A stretch of 64,000 nt of DNA, taken from the NCBI GenBank assembly GCA_025210775.1, contig JAOARB010000018.1, positions 34,031 to 98,030 of the forward strand, written 5' to 3'. This document shows, piece after piece, positions 8,707 through 18,964 of the stretch (position 1 is its first letter; every line of letters starts with the position of its first letter). This stretch comes from Prolixibacteraceae bacterium. Lineage in GTDB: Bacteria; Bacteroidota; Bacteroidia; Bacteroidales; Prolixibacteraceae. Made by a program: the position numbers and the translations under genes. Below the pieces are notes generated by a model, which was given only the letters and a program-made list of their open reading frames with translations, ran no database searches and was not told where the DNA came from.

Positions 8707-10542
8707 ATGTCACAAGTTTATTCTGAAGATTCAATACGGACCTTAGATTGGAAAGAGCATATCCGTAAACGCCCAGGAATGTATATTGGGAAGTTGGGAG
8801 ATGGAACTTCTCCTGATGATGGAATTTATGTACTTCTTAAGGAAGTTGTAGATAATTCTATTGATGAATTTATGATGGGCTATGGTAATAAGATTGAGAT
8901 TAATGTTAGTGACGAGCTTGTTTCTGTAAGAGACTATGGTCGTGGTATTCCTTTAGGAAAAGTAAAGGATGTGGTTTCTCGAATGAATACAGGAGCAAAG
9001 TATGATTCCAAAGTCTTTAAGAAATCAGTAGGTCTGAATGGGGTTGGTGTTAAAGCTGTAAATGCCCTATCTACTTCTTTTACTGTACAAGCTTTTAGAG
9101 ATGGAGAACGTAAAGAAGTGCGTTTTGCTCAAGGAAATGTGGAGTTTGAATCGGAAATTGAACCTACTGAAGAAGGGAATGGTTCTTGGGTTAGCTTTAA
9201 GCCAGATGTTACGATCTTTAAGAATTACCACTACATAAGTGAATTTGTGGAGAACTTGATTAAGAACTACTGTTATCTTAATTCAGGTTTGACAATAGTA
9301 TATAATGGGGAGAAATTTCAATCCAAACATGGTCTTCTGGATCTTTTGAATGATAGTTTGGATACCCCATGCTTATATCCACCAATCCATGTGACGGATG
9401 GAGATATTGAGATTGCTTTAACTCATACGAATCAGTATGGAGAAGATTATTTCTCGTTTGTTAATGGGCAGCATACGACTCATGGTGGTACCCACCTGAC
9501 AGCATATAAAGAGTCGATAGTTAAGACTTTAAGAGAGTTCTATAAAAAGGACTTTGATGCTTCTGATATCCGTGCGAGTATTGTTGCAGCAATATCTATT
9601 AAAGTAGAAGAACCAATCTTTGAATCTCAAACAAAAACAAAACTTGGTTCTAAAGATGTTGGACCTGAAGGTCCTTCGGTACGTAATTTTGTGGTTAACT
9701 TCGTTAATAAGGAGTTGGATAACTATCTACATAAACATGCCGATGTTGCTGAAGTTCTATTAAGAAGAATTCAAGAATCAGAGAGAGAACGAAAAGCGAT
9801 CTCTGGAATAAAAAAATTGGCTAAGCAGCGTGCAAAGAAAGTGAGTTTGCATAATAAAAAGCTTAGAGATTGTCGTGTGCATCTCAATTCGACAAAAAAA
9901 GATGCTAGTGAGTCTTCAATATTTATTACCGAGGGAGACTCTGCAAGTGGTTCAATAACCAAATCACGTAATGTAAACACACAAGCTGTTTTTAGTTTGA
10001 GAGGTAAACCATTGAACTCTTTTGGTTTAACCAAGAAGGTGGTTTATGAGAATGAGGAGTTTAACTTATTGCAGGCTGCCCTGAATATAGAAAATGGGAT
10101 AGAGGAATTAAGATATAATAAGGTGATTATCGCTACCGATGCCGATGTGGATGGTATGCATATTCGTTTGTTATTGATTACTTTTTTCTTGCAGTTCTTC
10201 CCAGAACTAATCAAACAAGGACACCTATATATATTACAAACCCCTTTGTTTAGGGTTAGAAATAAAAAGAAGACATTTTATTGCTATAGTGATGAGGAAC
10301 GCCTAGATGCAATAAAGGAAATAGGAAAATCTCCTGAGATTACTCGTTTTAAGGGATTGGGAGAGATCTCTCCAGATGAGTTTAAAAACTTTATTGGTGA
10401 TCAGATGCGATTAGATCCAGTGATTCTTAAGAAGGCTGAGTCTATACGTGAGCTATTAAGCTTCTATATGGGAAAGAATACTCCCGATCGCCAACAGTTT
10501 ATTATAGAAAACTTGTATGTTGAAAAAGATGAGATTGAGTAA
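8707..10542 (+). CDS. parE: DNA topoisomerase IV subunit B
   Basis: ATPase subunit of the type IIA topoisomerase that decatenates daughter chromosomes. The GHKL ATPase motifs are EVVDNSIDE at 46-54, DYGRGIP at 76-82 and [12 protein letters not shown] at 109-120. The TOPRIM metal-binding motifs are EGDSASG from about residue 409 and DADVDG from about 478. The 611-residue length and the partner gene 18 bases downstream favour ParE over GyrB, because GyrB is rarely co-transcribed with the A subunit in this phylum; the assignment against GyrB rests on that context. It forms an operon with parC and aroK. Confidence 0.9.
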   Translation: MSQVYSEDSIRTLDWKEHIRKRPGMYIGKLGDGTSPDDGIYVLLKEVVDNSIDEFMMGYGNKIEINVSDELVSVRDYGRGIPLGKVKDVVSRMNTGAKYDSKVFKKSVGLNGVGVKAVNALSTSFTVQAFRDGERKEVRFAQGNVEFESEIEPTEEGNGSWVSFKPDVTIFKNYHYISEFVENLIKNYCYLNSGLTIVYNGEKFQSKHGLLDLLNDSLDTPCLYPPIHVTDGDIEIALTHTNQYGEDYFSFVNGQHTTHGGTHLTAYKESIVKTLREFYKKDFDASDIRASIVAAISIKVEEPIFESQTKTKLGSKDVGPEGPSVRNFVVNFVNKELDNYLHKHADVAEVLLRRIQESERERKAISGIKKLAKQRAKKVSLHNKKLRDCRVHLNSTKKDASESSIFITEGDSASGSITKSRNVNTQAVFSLRGKPLNSFGLTKKVVYENEEFNLLQAALNIENGIEELRYNKVIIATDADVDGMHIRLLLITFFLQFFPELIKQGHLYILQTPLFRVRNKKKTFYCYSDEERLDAIKEIGKSPEITRFKGLGEISPDEFKNFIGDQMRLDPVILKKAESIRELLSFYMGKNTPDRQQFIIENLYVEKDEIE

Positions 10543-10560
10543 TCGCTAAAAAGCTAAATC

Positions 10561-13167
10561 ATGGATCCAAAAGAATTAGATACACATTTAGAAGAAGGTC
10601 AGAATGATGAAAATGTAGACGGTTCATCTGATAAACTACATCATGCTAAGTATATTTCAGGAATGTATAAGGATTGGTTCTTGGATTATGCATCCTATGT
10701 TATTCTTGAGAGAGCTGTTCCTTATGTAAATGATGGTTTAAAACCTGTTCAACGTCGTATATTGCATGCCATGCGATCGATGGATGATGGGCGTTATAAT
10801 AAGGTGGCCAACATTATTGGACAAACGATGATGTATCACCCTCATGGAGATGCTTCTATTGGAGATGCCTTGGTTCAATTGGGACAGAAAAACCTATTGG
10901 TGGATACCCAAGGAAACTGGGGTAATATCTTGACAGGTGACTCTGCCGCTGCCCCACGTTATATTGAAGCTCGTCTTTCTAAATTTGCTTTGGAGGTTGT
11001 TTTTAATCCTAAGACTACCGACTGGCAATTGTCTTATGATGGTAGGAATAAAGAGCCTTTAACATTACCCGTTAAATATCCATTGCTTCTTGCTCAAGGA
11101 GTGGAAGGTATTGCTGTTGGTTTGGCTTCAAAGATTCTTCCTCATAATTTCAATGAATTGATTGATGCTTCTGTCTCTTATTTGAAAGGTAAAGATTTTA
11201 ATTTATATCCAGATTTTCCTACTGGAGGATATATTGATGTCTTAAAATATAATCATGGTTTAAGAGGTGGGTCAGTAAGAGTTCGTGCCAACATTGAAAA
11301 GAAGGATTCTAAGACTTTAGTGATTACGCAGATTCCTTATGGTAAAACCACTTCATCTGTAATTGAGTCAATAATAAAGGCCAATGATAAAGGAAAAATC
11401 AAGGTCAAGAAGATTGATGATAATACTGCAGCTAATGTGGAGATCTTGGTTCATCTTGGACAAGGGGTGAGCTCTGATCAGATGATTGATGCCTTGTATG
11501 CATTTACGGATTGTGAAATCTCTATATCTCCCAATTCATGTATTATTGATGGTGATAAGCCCGTATTCTTAGATGTAAAAACAATCTTAAAGCGATCTAC
11601 TGATAATACACTAGAACTGCTTAAAAAGGAACTAGAGATACGTAAGGCAGAATTAGAATCACAGTGGCATTATTGCTCTCTTGAAAGAATCTTTATTCAA
11701 GAGCGTATGTATAAGGATGCTGAATTCGAGAATGCTAAATCTATTGATGAGGTTGTAGCTCATATCGACAATAGGTTCCTTCCATGGAAAAAAGAGCTAA
11801 AAAGAGAGATTGAACGTAATGATATAACGAAGCTATTAGAGATTAAGATGGCTAGGATATTGAAATTTAATCTCCAAAAAGCAGTTGATTTTATTGTCTC
11901 TATTGAAGAAGAAATAGCGATTATTGATAACCATCTTTCTCAGATGGTCAAATATACGATTGATTATTTTAGACGAATAAAGAAAAAATACGGTAAGGAT
12001 AAAGAGCGTAAGACGGAGATTCGTAGTTTCGAAAATATTGAAGCCGCAAAGGTGGTTGTCGCAAATGAGAAACTATATATTGATCGTAAAGAAGGCTTTG
12101 TTGGTACCTCTCTGAAGAAAGATGAATTCCTTTTCGAATGTTCTGATATTGATGATATTATCATTTTTAGAAAGAATGGAACTTATTTCGTGACGAAGGT
12201 GAGTGACAAAGCTTTTATAGGAAAGAATGTTATCCACATTGCTGTATTTAAAAAGAATGATAAAAGAACGGTTTATAATGCCGTGTATAGAGAAGGTCGT
12301 CAAGGAACGACTTATATGAAGAGATTCTTTGTGACGGGAGTAACTCGTGATAGAGAATACAATTTAATGGGAGATAAACCAGGATCAAGATTATATTGGT
12401 TTAGTGCAAATCCTAATGGGGAAGCTGAAAGATTAAAGGTGACGTTAAAACCTAAATTAAGACTTAAACGATTAATCTTTGAAGTGGATCTAGGTGTTCT
12501 TGCCATTAAAGGACGTACTTCTAAAGGAAATACTGTTACCAAGAATGAAGTACTTAAAATTACTCTTAAAGAGAAAGGTGCTTCGACTTTAGGTGGTCGC
12601 AAGATATATTTCGATAATGATATTTGTCGATTGAATTGTGACGAACGAGGACAGTTCTTGGGTGAGTTTAGTGGAGAAGATAAGGTGTTGTCGATTAGTA
12701 AAATGGGAGATTGTACTGTGCATAGCTATGATCTAAGTAATCACTTTAGCCCAGATATTTACAAGATCCAAAAACTAAATTCCGAAAGTGTATTTGTTGT
12801 TGTCTATTGGGATAATACACAACAGTACTATTATATTAAGAGATTCCAGATCGATCCTACACAAAAAGATACAATCTCTTTTATTGGAGATAATCCGAAG
12901 AATAAGATGATGTTGATTAGTGACAATCCTGAGGCTATCATTAAGATTCACTTTTCTGGAAGAAATGAAAATCGTCCTACGGATGAGGTGAATGCTCATG
13001 ATGCGATTGCAGTAAAATCGATTAAGGCTAAAGGAAAACGACTTACAACTTTTGAGGTTGGAAATATTGAACTTATAGAACCAGAGATTGTCGTTGAAGA
13101 TTCTGATGTAGAAGAGGCGGAAGTTGCTCATAAAATAGATGATGAAGATCAAATGAGATTATTCTAG
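10561..13167 (+). CDS. parC: DNA topoisomerase IV subunit A
   Basis: DNA breakage-reunion subunit. The active-site tyrosine is Tyr134 in the motif AAPRYIEARL. The quinolone-resistance-determining segment reads YHPHGDASIGDAL at about 92-104. The helical coiled-coil gate spans about 350-480. The ~380 residues after 490 form a beta-rich C-terminal domain, and the tail is strongly acidic (about 840-868). I see no GyrA-box-like motif, which supports ParC. The length of 868 residues is normal for Bacteroidota ParC-like proteins. It begins 18 bases after parE and ends 12 bases before aroK. Confidence 0.9.
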   Translation: MDPKELDTHLEEGQNDENVDGSSDKLHHAKYISGMYKDWFLDYASYVILERAVPYVNDGLKPVQRRILHAMRSMDDGRYNKVANIIGQTMMYHPHGDASIGDALVQLGQKNLLVDTQGNWGNILTGDSAAAPRYIEARLSKFALEVVFNPKTTDWQLSYDGRNKEPLTLPVKYPLLLAQGVEGIAVGLASKILPHNFNELIDASVSYLKGKDFNLYPDFPTGGYIDVLKYNHGLRGGSVRVRANIEKKDSKTLVITQIPYGKTTSSVIESIIKANDKGKIKVKKIDDNTAANVEILVHLGQGVSSDQMIDALYAFTDCEISISPNSCIIDGDKPVFLDVKTILKRSTDNTLELLKKELEIRKAELESQWHYCSLERIFIQERMYKDAEFENAKSIDEVVAHIDNRFLPWKKELKREIERNDITKLLEIKMARILKFNLQKAVDFIVSIEEEIAIIDNHLSQMVKYTIDYFRRIKKKYGKDKERKTEIRSFENIEAAKVVVANEKLYIDRKEGFVGTSLKKDEFLFECSDIDDIIIFRKNGTYFVTKVSDKAFIGKNVIHIAVFKKNDKRTVYNAVYREGRQGTTYMKRFFVTGVTRDREYNLMGDKPGSRLYWFSANPNGEAERLKVTLKPKLRLKRLIFEVDLGVLAIKGRTSKGNTVTKNEVLKITLKEKGASTLGGRKIYFDNDICRLNCDERGQFLGEFSGEDKVLSISKMGDCTVHSYDLSNHFSPDIYKIQKLNSESVFVVVYWDNTQQYYYIKRFQIDPTQKDTISFIGDNPKNKMMLISDNPEAIIKIHFSGRNENRPTDEVNAHDAIAVKSIKAKGKRLTTFEVGNIELIEPEIVVEDSDVEEAEVAHKIDDEDQMRLF

Positions 13168-13179
13168 ATTGGTTTAGAT

Positions 13180-13701
13180 ATGAAATATAAGAGAGTTTAT
13201 TTAAATGGATATATGGCTGCAGGTAAATCGACAATAGGTGCGAGACTTGCAGAAAAATTAGGGTTTTCGTTTATTGATATCGATAAATATATCGAAGAAA
13301 AATATTTCATGTCTATTCCTTCAATCTTTGCAAATGAAGGAGAAGCGTCTTTTCGTAATAAGGAGAAACAGGCTCTTAAGGAATTATCTGATTTTGAAAA
13401 TGTAGTAATTGCTACAGGTGGGGGAACACCATGTTTCTTTGATAATATGGAAGTGATATTATCCACAGGCCTTTCTATCTATTTGAAGACTCCGAAAGAA
13501 TTACTGATAAAACGTTTGCTTCAAAATAATAGTCAGCGTCCCATCGTTAAGGGTAAGTCTAGAGATGAATTATCTGATTTTATTGATAAAGCAATGAGTC
13601 AGAGAGAACCATTCTATTTAAGATCTAATATTGTATGTGTTTCTGATGATGATTTGACTGCAGATATGTTGATTCAAAAATTGAATAATTATTCAGTTTA
13701 G
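13180..13701 (+). CDS. aroK: Shikimate kinase
   Basis: Phosphorylates shikimate in the chorismate pathway. The Walker A loop GYMAAGKS is at residues 10-17. The shikimate-binding acidic segment DIDKYIEEK is near 33-41 and GGGTPCFF near 79-86. An Arg-rich lid segment (NNSQRPIVKGK) is followed by the adenine-binding region. The 173-residue length is standard. The 12-base gap from parC suggests co-transcription, an association with no obvious functional meaning. Confidence 0.94.
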   Translation: MKYKRVYLNGYMAAGKSTIGARLAEKLGFSFIDIDKYIEEKYFMSIPSIFANEGEASFRNKEKQALKELSDFENVVIATGGGTPCFFDNMEVILSTGLSIYLKTPKELLIKRLLQNNSQRPIVKGKSRDELSDFIDKAMSQREPFYLRSNIVCVSDDDLTADMLIQKLNNYSV

Positions 13702-13744
13702 GAGGCTTGTATATATGATGTGTCTCTTTTTATATAATTATTGA

Positions 13745-13752
13745 TACTTTTG
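13745..13752 (+). promoter_or_regulatory. Candidate promoter of the LytTR operon
   Basis: TACTTTTG is an exact match to TAnnTTTG. The predicted start near 13760 gives a leader of about 50 bases, which contains an 8-bp inverted repeat (AATATTGT at 13757-13764 and ACAATATT at 13774-13781). Confidence 0.45.
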
Positions 13753-13812
13753 CTTGAATATTGTAATAAAATAACAATATTTGTTGGTGAATAATTATTC
13801 TAAACACATTTC

Positions 13813-14562
13813 ATGAAAGTACTGATTATTGAGGATGAAGAGTTGTTGTGTGACGAATTAGAGCAGAATCTACTAGAAATTGATCCTGATATAGAAATCT
13901 GTGGAAAGCTAGATACGGTAAAAGAGAGTATTGAATGGTTTCGTACGAATGAGTGTCATCTTATCTTTATGGATGTACATTTAGGTGATGGTTCATGTTT
14001 CGATATTTTTAAGGAGGTAAATATCTCTACTCCAGTTATTTTCTTGACAGCTTATGAGCAGTATTTACAGACGGCTTTTGATATTAACAGTATTGCCTAT
14101 ATTTTAAAACCATATGATAAAGATAATATCATTAAGGCCTTAGAGAAGTATCATAATATTAACACGTATTATTCTGCAGTATCTTTGGAGGATCAAAAAG
14201 TCATCAAGGATAAGAATTCAGAATATGTTCATAGAATGATGCTTCGTTTGGGGCGTGTATATAAGCCAATAAATGTATCACATATTGCATATTTTATTGC
14301 AGAAGATAAATATCTGTATGCGATTACTCAAGATGGACGTAAGTTCTACTATGATTCAACCTTAAAAGAGTTACAAGAGAAATTGGACCCTAGAATGTTT
14401 TTTAGAATTAATAGATCTTATATTGTAAATAAGAAATCTGTTAATGAACTTGTATTATATTCAAATAGCAGATATAAATTAAATTTAACTCCTGAAACAG
14501 AAGAATTAGTCTTATTAAGCTCAACAAAGGTTTTGAGTTTTAAAAATTGGCTTTTATCATGA
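13813..14562 (+). CDS. LytTR-family response regulator
   Basis: A 249-residue DNA-binding response regulator. The receiver domain (1-120) has the acidic pair Glu7/Asp8, phospho-acceptor Asp54 in IFMDVHLGDG, the Thr/Ala switch LTAYEQY near 79, and Lys in ILKPYD near 100. The C-terminal ~105 residues form a LytTR domain, recognisable by the segment FFRINRSYIVNKKSVNEL. The stop codon overlaps the start of the kinase gene (ATGA at 14559-14562), so the two are translationally coupled partners. A likely target lies just downstream: the 16071-16121 direct repeats in front of the metalloprotease have LytTR-type spacing. Confidence 0.93.
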   Translation: MKVLIIEDEELLCDELEQNLLEIDPDIEICGKLDTVKESIEWFRTNECHLIFMDVHLGDGSCFDIFKEVNISTPVIFLTAYEQYLQTAFDINSIAYILKPYDKDNIIKALEKYHNINTYYSAVSLEDQKVIKDKNSEYVHRMMLRLGRVYKPINVSHIAYFIAEDKYLYAITQDGRKFYYDSTLKELQEKLDPRMFFRINRSYIVNKKSVNELVLYSNSRYKLNLTPETEELVLLSSTKVLSFKNWLLS

Positions 14563-16067
14563 ATATTCCAACTAAAGTAAGAGTCTACTTAGCTATTGCA
14601 TTAAGTATAGTAATAGTAAGTGTGTATTATTTGTCTTCATTAAGAGATTCGATATATTCGAAGGCTCAAGATGAGGGAAATCGTTTTAATTTAATAGCAG
14701 CTTCAGAAAATCTAGAGTTGATAAAAAGCTATTTCCTTGATTATGAGAAATCGGTAATGTATTTTGTGAATTACCCCCACAGAAAGAGGGAATTCCCTGA
14801 TATGCTAGCGACTTTTGTGAAGTCTGATTCTACGGTAGTGGATGGATGGTATAATACACTTTCAGAACACTCTACGCTTTGGAAAAATCTTAAAAATAGA
14901 TCTTATAGTAGAGGTGGAAGTTATATAATGGGACCATATCGTAAAGGAGATACTTTCCTTCTGGATATTGGTTATGTTTCATATGAAAAAAGTGATCCTT
15001 ATATTTTAGGTATTACGATTGACCTAAAACGTTTTCATCAAAAAGTAACCCAACTAGATATTCGTTCATCAAACTATATTGAGATAATTGATGAGAATGC
15101 CCGCTATATCTATCATCCTGAAGAGAAGCTGATAGGGCAACTGTCTCCTAGTCAAATTGATCGTAGTTTAGCTAAAAAACATTCAAGTTCTTTATTTAGT
15201 AAGTATAGATCTGTCTTTTCTGGATTTCTACAAACAGAAGTTTTACGTTCTTATAGGGTCCTTAATGTAGGTGCACATAGTTGGCTTATAATTGGTAATA
15301 CTCCAAAGTTCAACTATACAGAGTTCTTAAAAGCTATTGAGAAGAACTTGGTTCTAATATTAATTATATTCTTGGTTTGTGTTCTATCTATTGTGCTTGT
15401 TTCTTGGTTTTTCTCGGATAGAGAACATAGATTGAGACTTAAAGCAGAAGAGAGTCTTTTTCATACTAAGATAAGAGAGGAGCGCAAAAGTAAGGAGCTT
15501 GCAATGACTGAACTCCAATTACTAAAGTCTGGCTTGGATCCTCATTTTATCTTTAATTCACTTAGCTCTTTGATGGTTTTGATACCTAAAAAGCCTTCTG
15601 ATGCGTGTTTATTTGCAAAACGTCTGTCTAATTTATTTCGTTTCCAACTCTCTTCTCAGATGAAAGAGTTGGTTTCACTAGAGTCTGAATTGTCTTTTAC
15701 AAAGGATTATTTTGCTATTCAGAAACTACGATTTGGAGATAGAGTTACTTTTGATGTTAATCTAGATGATACGATTTTAGATGTGAAGATTCCTCCTGCA
15801 TCATTACAATTATTAGTTGAAAATGCTTTAAAGCATAATGTTGCAACAAAAAATGAACCTTTAAAAATTGAAATATATTTAGAAAAGGATTACATTGTCG
15901 TTCGTAATAATCTGAATGTACGAAAGCAGAGTGGCTTCTCGATGAATCTAGGCCATCGTTTAATGAGACTTCGTTATAAGACTTTCACACTAAAATCATG
16001 TCATTTTTACAGTGATGGAGATAATTATTATTCAGAACTTCCAATAATTTACGATTTAGAGAGATAA
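14559..16067 (+). CDS. LytS/YehU-type sensor histidine kinase
   Basis: I choose ATG at 14559, overlapping the regulator stop as ATGA, over an in-frame TTG at 14547; this gives 502 residues. An N-terminal transmembrane helix is followed by an extracytoplasmic segment of about 230 residues, probably Cache/PAS-like (it contains SNYIEIIDENARYIYHPEEK). A second transmembrane helix runs LVLILIIFLVCVLSIVLVSW. The cytoplasmic part is a His_kinase (PF06580-type) domain with phospho-acceptor His329 in LDPHFIFNSL. An N-box LLVENALKHNV follows, with a weak ATPase G-box. The ligand of the sensor domain is unknown. Confidence 0.9.
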   Translation: MNIPTKVRVYLAIALSIVIVSVYYLSSLRDSIYSKAQDEGNRFNLIAASENLELIKSYFLDYEKSVMYFVNYPHRKREFPDMLATFVKSDSTVVDGWYNTLSEHSTLWKNLKNRSYSRGGSYIMGPYRKGDTFLLDIGYVSYEKSDPYILGITIDLKRFHQKVTQLDIRSSNYIEIIDENARYIYHPEEKLIGQLSPSQIDRSLAKKHSSSLFSKYRSVFSGFLQTEVLRSYRVLNVGAHSWLIIGNTPKFNYTEFLKAIEKNLVLILIIFLVCVLSIVLVSWFFSDREHRLRLKAEESLFHTKIREERKSKELAMTELQLLKSGLDPHFIFNSLSSLMVLIPKKPSDACLFAKRLSNLFRFQLSSQMKELVSLESELSFTKDYFAIQKLRFGDRVTFDVNLDDTILDVKIPPASLQLLVENALKHNVATKNEPLKIEIYLEKDYIVVRNNLNVRKQSGFSMNLGHRLMRLRYKTFTLKSCHFYSDGDNYYSELPIIYDLER

Positions 16068-16070
16068 TTA

Positions 16071-16134
16071 TTCACTCCTTAAATTCACTACTTGACTCCT
16101 TTAATTTCATAGTTCATCCTTTGTCTTTTCACTA
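16071..16134 (+). promoter_or_regulatory. Direct-repeat operator candidate for the LytTR regulator
   Basis: TCCTT recurs at 16076, 16097 and 16117 within ACTCCTT, ACTCCTT and CATCCTT, and CACTA/TCATA/CACTA recurs at 16086, 16107 and 16130. The period of 20-21 bp equals two helical turns, the geometry known for LytTR regulators such as AgrA. It lies in the 238-base gap between the kinase gene and the metalloprotease. Binding is inferred, not shown. Confidence 0.35.
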
Positions 16135-16305
16135 TGAGGTAAAACTTCTATTGTTTTACATATAGTATATAGGATAGGGGAATGGACTGAGTATCTGTTG
16201 TATTTACGATATGTGGTTGCATTAAATTGTAATTTATTATCTCGTAGTTATAATAGATCGTAATTTTTGTTTCCCTTCACTATTAATAAAGGAAAAGAAG
16301 AGTAT

Positions 16306-18864
16306 ATGTATAGAGTATTAGTTGTTCTCGTGTTCTTCCTAGCCTCTTTATCGGCTCAGGATTCTATGGCACAATTTAAGTGGCTAAGAAAGAAGAAGAA
16401 TCAAAAAGCGCAAGAAGAGAAAGTCGAAAAGACGCATTATGAAAAAGAATTTCTGAAAGCGAAATGTGATTCAGGATTCATTAATGTCTTGTGTAAAGAT
16501 AGTAATGCTTACTATTTCGAAATCCCAAAGCGCATGATGGATAGAGATTTATTGGTAGTCAATAAATTATCTAAAGTTCCTGCAAAACTGAATGATGCTG
16601 GAATCAATCAAGGAATTGAATTTGAAAGCTTGGTGGTTCAATTTCATTTGAATGAGAAGGAAAAGAAAGTTTTTGTAATGAACTATGATCCATTTGTAGA
16701 TTCTCCTGAAGATGCAAATATTACCAAAAGTGTAAAGCGAAATTTCACTAAATCTATTTTAGAGAATTTTAAAGTGGAAGCTTATAATAAGGATTCTTCT
16801 GCTGTCGTAATCAAGGTAAACAAGATATATGATGGTAGTGAGAAGAGCTTTATAAATGTATTTGGTTCTATTGGTATGGGAACGAGCCCATCTAAGAGTT
16901 ATGGATATATAGGAAAAATAAAAGCATTTCCAGAGAACATTCTAGTAAAAACAATGCAAACTTCGAAGATTCCAGGAATGGAATCAGAAGCAAGAATTTC
17001 TGTTGAAGTTACTTCTAACCTTGTATTATTACCAGAAGAGCCTATGACTCCTCGTTTTTATGATGAGAGAGTTGGATACTTTAAGAAAGATAGATGGTAC
17101 TTTAGTGATGAACAACAAGAGGTAGACAAACGTAAAATTATCACTCGTTGGAGATTAGAGCCTAAAGATCCAGAGGCATATGCTAGAGGTGAATTGGTAG
17201 AACCAAAGAAGCAGATCGTTTATTATGTGGATCCAGCAACACCTAAGCAATGGCAACAGCCAATTATTGATGGTGTGAACGATTGGAATGTTGCTTTTGA
17301 GAAAGCAGGATTTAAAAATGCCATTACATGTAAATTGGTTACAGAAGAAGATAAAGATTTCGATATTGACGATGTTCGTTATTCTGTAATTACTTATGCT
17401 GCCTCAGATCAATCTAATGCGATGGGACCAAGTGTAGTCGATCCTCGTTCAGGTGAGATTATAGAAGCTGATGTAATTTGGTGGCATAATGTACTTGTCG
17501 CTGTTCAAGATTGGATGCGCGTTCAAACGGGTATTATTGATCCAAAATCACGAGATAATGTATTTAGTGATGCTCATATGGGAGATGCTGTACGTTTTGT
17601 TTCTTCTCATGAGATTGGGCATACGCTAGGTTTGGCTCACAATATGGGTGCTTCTTTTACTTATGATATAGATTCGTTAAGAAGTAGGACTTTCACAAAG
17701 GATGCTGCAACAGCACCATCTATTATGGATTATGCTCGTTTTAATTATGTTGCTCAAGAAAAAGATCAATTGACACATATTACTCCTAAAATAGGGGTTT
17801 ATGATCGATTTGCTATTGCTTGGGGATATCATTTTACTGGAGCGAAAGATGCACATGACGAGAAAGTTTGGTCAAGCAAGACAATTCGTGATGCATATAA
17901 GGATAAAAGATGTCATTTCTTACCACAACAAGGAATGCGTGATGCTGTAGATCCAAGAGCTCAGATTGAAGACCTTGGTGATGATGCAATGAAAGCTAGT
18001 GAACTTGGACTTATCAATCTAAAGAAGACCATGCCTCGTATTGAATCATGGACTACAAAAGAGGGCGATAATTATATTTCTGCAGGGCGTCTACTAAATG
18101 GCGTTATTGGACAATGGCATCGTTACACATATCATGTGCTTGCTAATGTAGGTGGGGTATACCAGAATAACATTGTAAAAGGAGATAAAGAAAATGCCTA
18201 TCAATATGTTCCTGGCAATATCCAGAAGAATGCTGTAAATTATCTTAAGAAGAATGTTTTCACTTGTCCTCAATGGCTTTTTGGAGCAGATATTTTTAGC
18301 AGAGTATATCCTATTCGTATTTCTCCTATTGGTTATAACGAATACGAACCTACTTCTTCTTATTATGGCGCTTTGTCGTATGTAATGTGGGACCTATTAG
18401 ACGATACTCGTTTACATCGTATGACTTTGGCAAAAGTGAAAGAGGGAAGAAAAGGATATGGTCCTGATCAGATGCTTTCCGATTTGTATAAACATATCTT
18501 TAAAAAGACTATCTCTGGTCAATCTCTATCTTTTGACGATCGTATGATTGAAAAGACTTTCGTTGATGCTTTGATTATTTCTTCCGATCGTAATTCATCG
18601 AAAGTAAAAAGCAAGAAACTTCATAATGAGGTAGTGGAAAGTTGGTTAAAAATAGAGATGCCTTGTTTCCATGAGGATTGTGCTCTGCATTCAACGAAGA
18701 AGTTTAAGACAGGAGTTAGAGTAGATGATATTGTAAGTTGTAAAAGAGGAACTTTAATGCGAATTGAACGACTTCTTAAATCAAAACGAAGAAGTGGAGA
18801 CATTGCAACACAAAATCACTATGAAGATCTGTTACTGAGAATTAATCAATCCCTAAGACAATAA
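16306..18864 (+). CDS. Secreted zinc-dependent metalloprotease (gluzincin-like, DUF5117/DUF4953 family)
   Basis: I choose ATG at 16306 (852 residues) over a TTG at 16267, because it starts directly with a signal peptide (MYRVLVVLVFFLASLSAQ). The zinc site HEIGHTLGLAH begins near His435, so it is an HExxHxxGxxH metzincin-like motif. Upstream residues resemble the DUF5118/DUF5117 region of a Bacteroidota family often annotated as zinc-dependent metalloprotease. A basic linker (KWLRKKKNQK) follows the signal peptide. The protein probably acts in the periplasm or at the cell surface. A SusC/SusD pair follows 100 bases later, so liberated peptides may be the imported nutrient; this is inference. 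No T9SS C-terminal domain is evident. Confidence 0.87.
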   Translation: MYRVLVVLVFFLASLSAQDSMAQFKWLRKKKNQKAQEEKVEKTHYEKEFLKAKCDSGFINVLCKDSNAYYFEIPKRMMDRDLLVVNKLSKVPAKLNDAGINQGIEFESLVVQFHLNEKEKKVFVMNYDPFVDSPEDANITKSVKRNFTKSILENFKVEAYNKDSSAVVIKVNKIYDGSEKSFINVFGSIGMGTSPSKSYGYIGKIKAFPENILVKTMQTSKIPGMESEARISVEVTSNLVLLPEEPMTPRFYDERVGYFKKDRWYFSDEQQEVDKRKIITRWRLEPKDPEAYARGELVEPKKQIVYYVDPATPKQWQQPIIDGVNDWNVAFEKAGFKNAITCKLVTEEDKDFDIDDVRYSVITYAASDQSNAMGPSVVDPRSGEIIEADVIWWHNVLVAVQDWMRVQTGIIDPKSRDNVFSDAHMGDAVRFVSSHEIGHTLGLAHNMGASFTYDIDSLRSRTFTKDAATAPSIMDYARFNYVAQEKDQLTHITPKIGVYDRFAIAWGYHFTGAKDAHDEKVWSSKTIRDAYKDKRCHFLPQQGMRDAVDPRAQIEDLGDDAMKASELGLINLKKTMPRIESWTTKEGDNYISAGRLLNGVIGQWHRYTYHVLANVGGVYQNNIVKGDKENAYQYVPGNIQKNAVNYLKKNVFTCPQWLFGADIFSRVYPIRISPIGYNEYEPTSSYYGALSYVMWDLLDDTRLHRMTLAKVKEGRKGYGPDQMLSDLYKHIFKKTISGQSLSFDDRMIEKTFVDALIISSDRNSSKVKSKKLHNEVVESWLKIEMPCFHEDCALHSTKKFKTGVRVDDIVSCKRGTLMRIERLLKSKRRSGDIATQNHYEDLLLRINQSLRQ

Positions 18865-18869
18865 CACTA

Positions 18870-18906
18870 TTTTCTCTCCCTATTTAAAAACCGTAGGGAG
18901 AGAAAA
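18870..18906 (+). terminator. Hairpin between metalloprotease and susC, no T-tract
   Basis: A perfect 13-bp stem (TTTTCTCTCCCTA / TAGGGAGAGAAAA) with an 11-base loop begins three bases after the stop codon. It is not followed by T, so it may be an mRNA-stabilising or processing hairpin, not a full terminator. Confidence 0.55.
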
Positions 18907-18964
18907 CTACAATATTATTCTAATCATTTATTTTATATCAATCTTTGTAAATCAACTATTTAAG

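Noticed and set aside
12775..13152. A 125-residue minus-strand reading frame inside parC
   Set aside because: It lies wholly inside parC and its composition follows from antisense reading of that gene; no family features are seen.
14547..14558. Longer kinase start at TTG
   Set aside because: ATG at 14559 overlaps the regulator stop codon as ATGA and starts directly before the transmembrane helix; the four extra residues have no support.
16267..16305. Longer metalloprotease start at TTG
   Set aside because: It would place 13 hydrophilic residues before a clear signal peptide that begins at the ATG at 16306.
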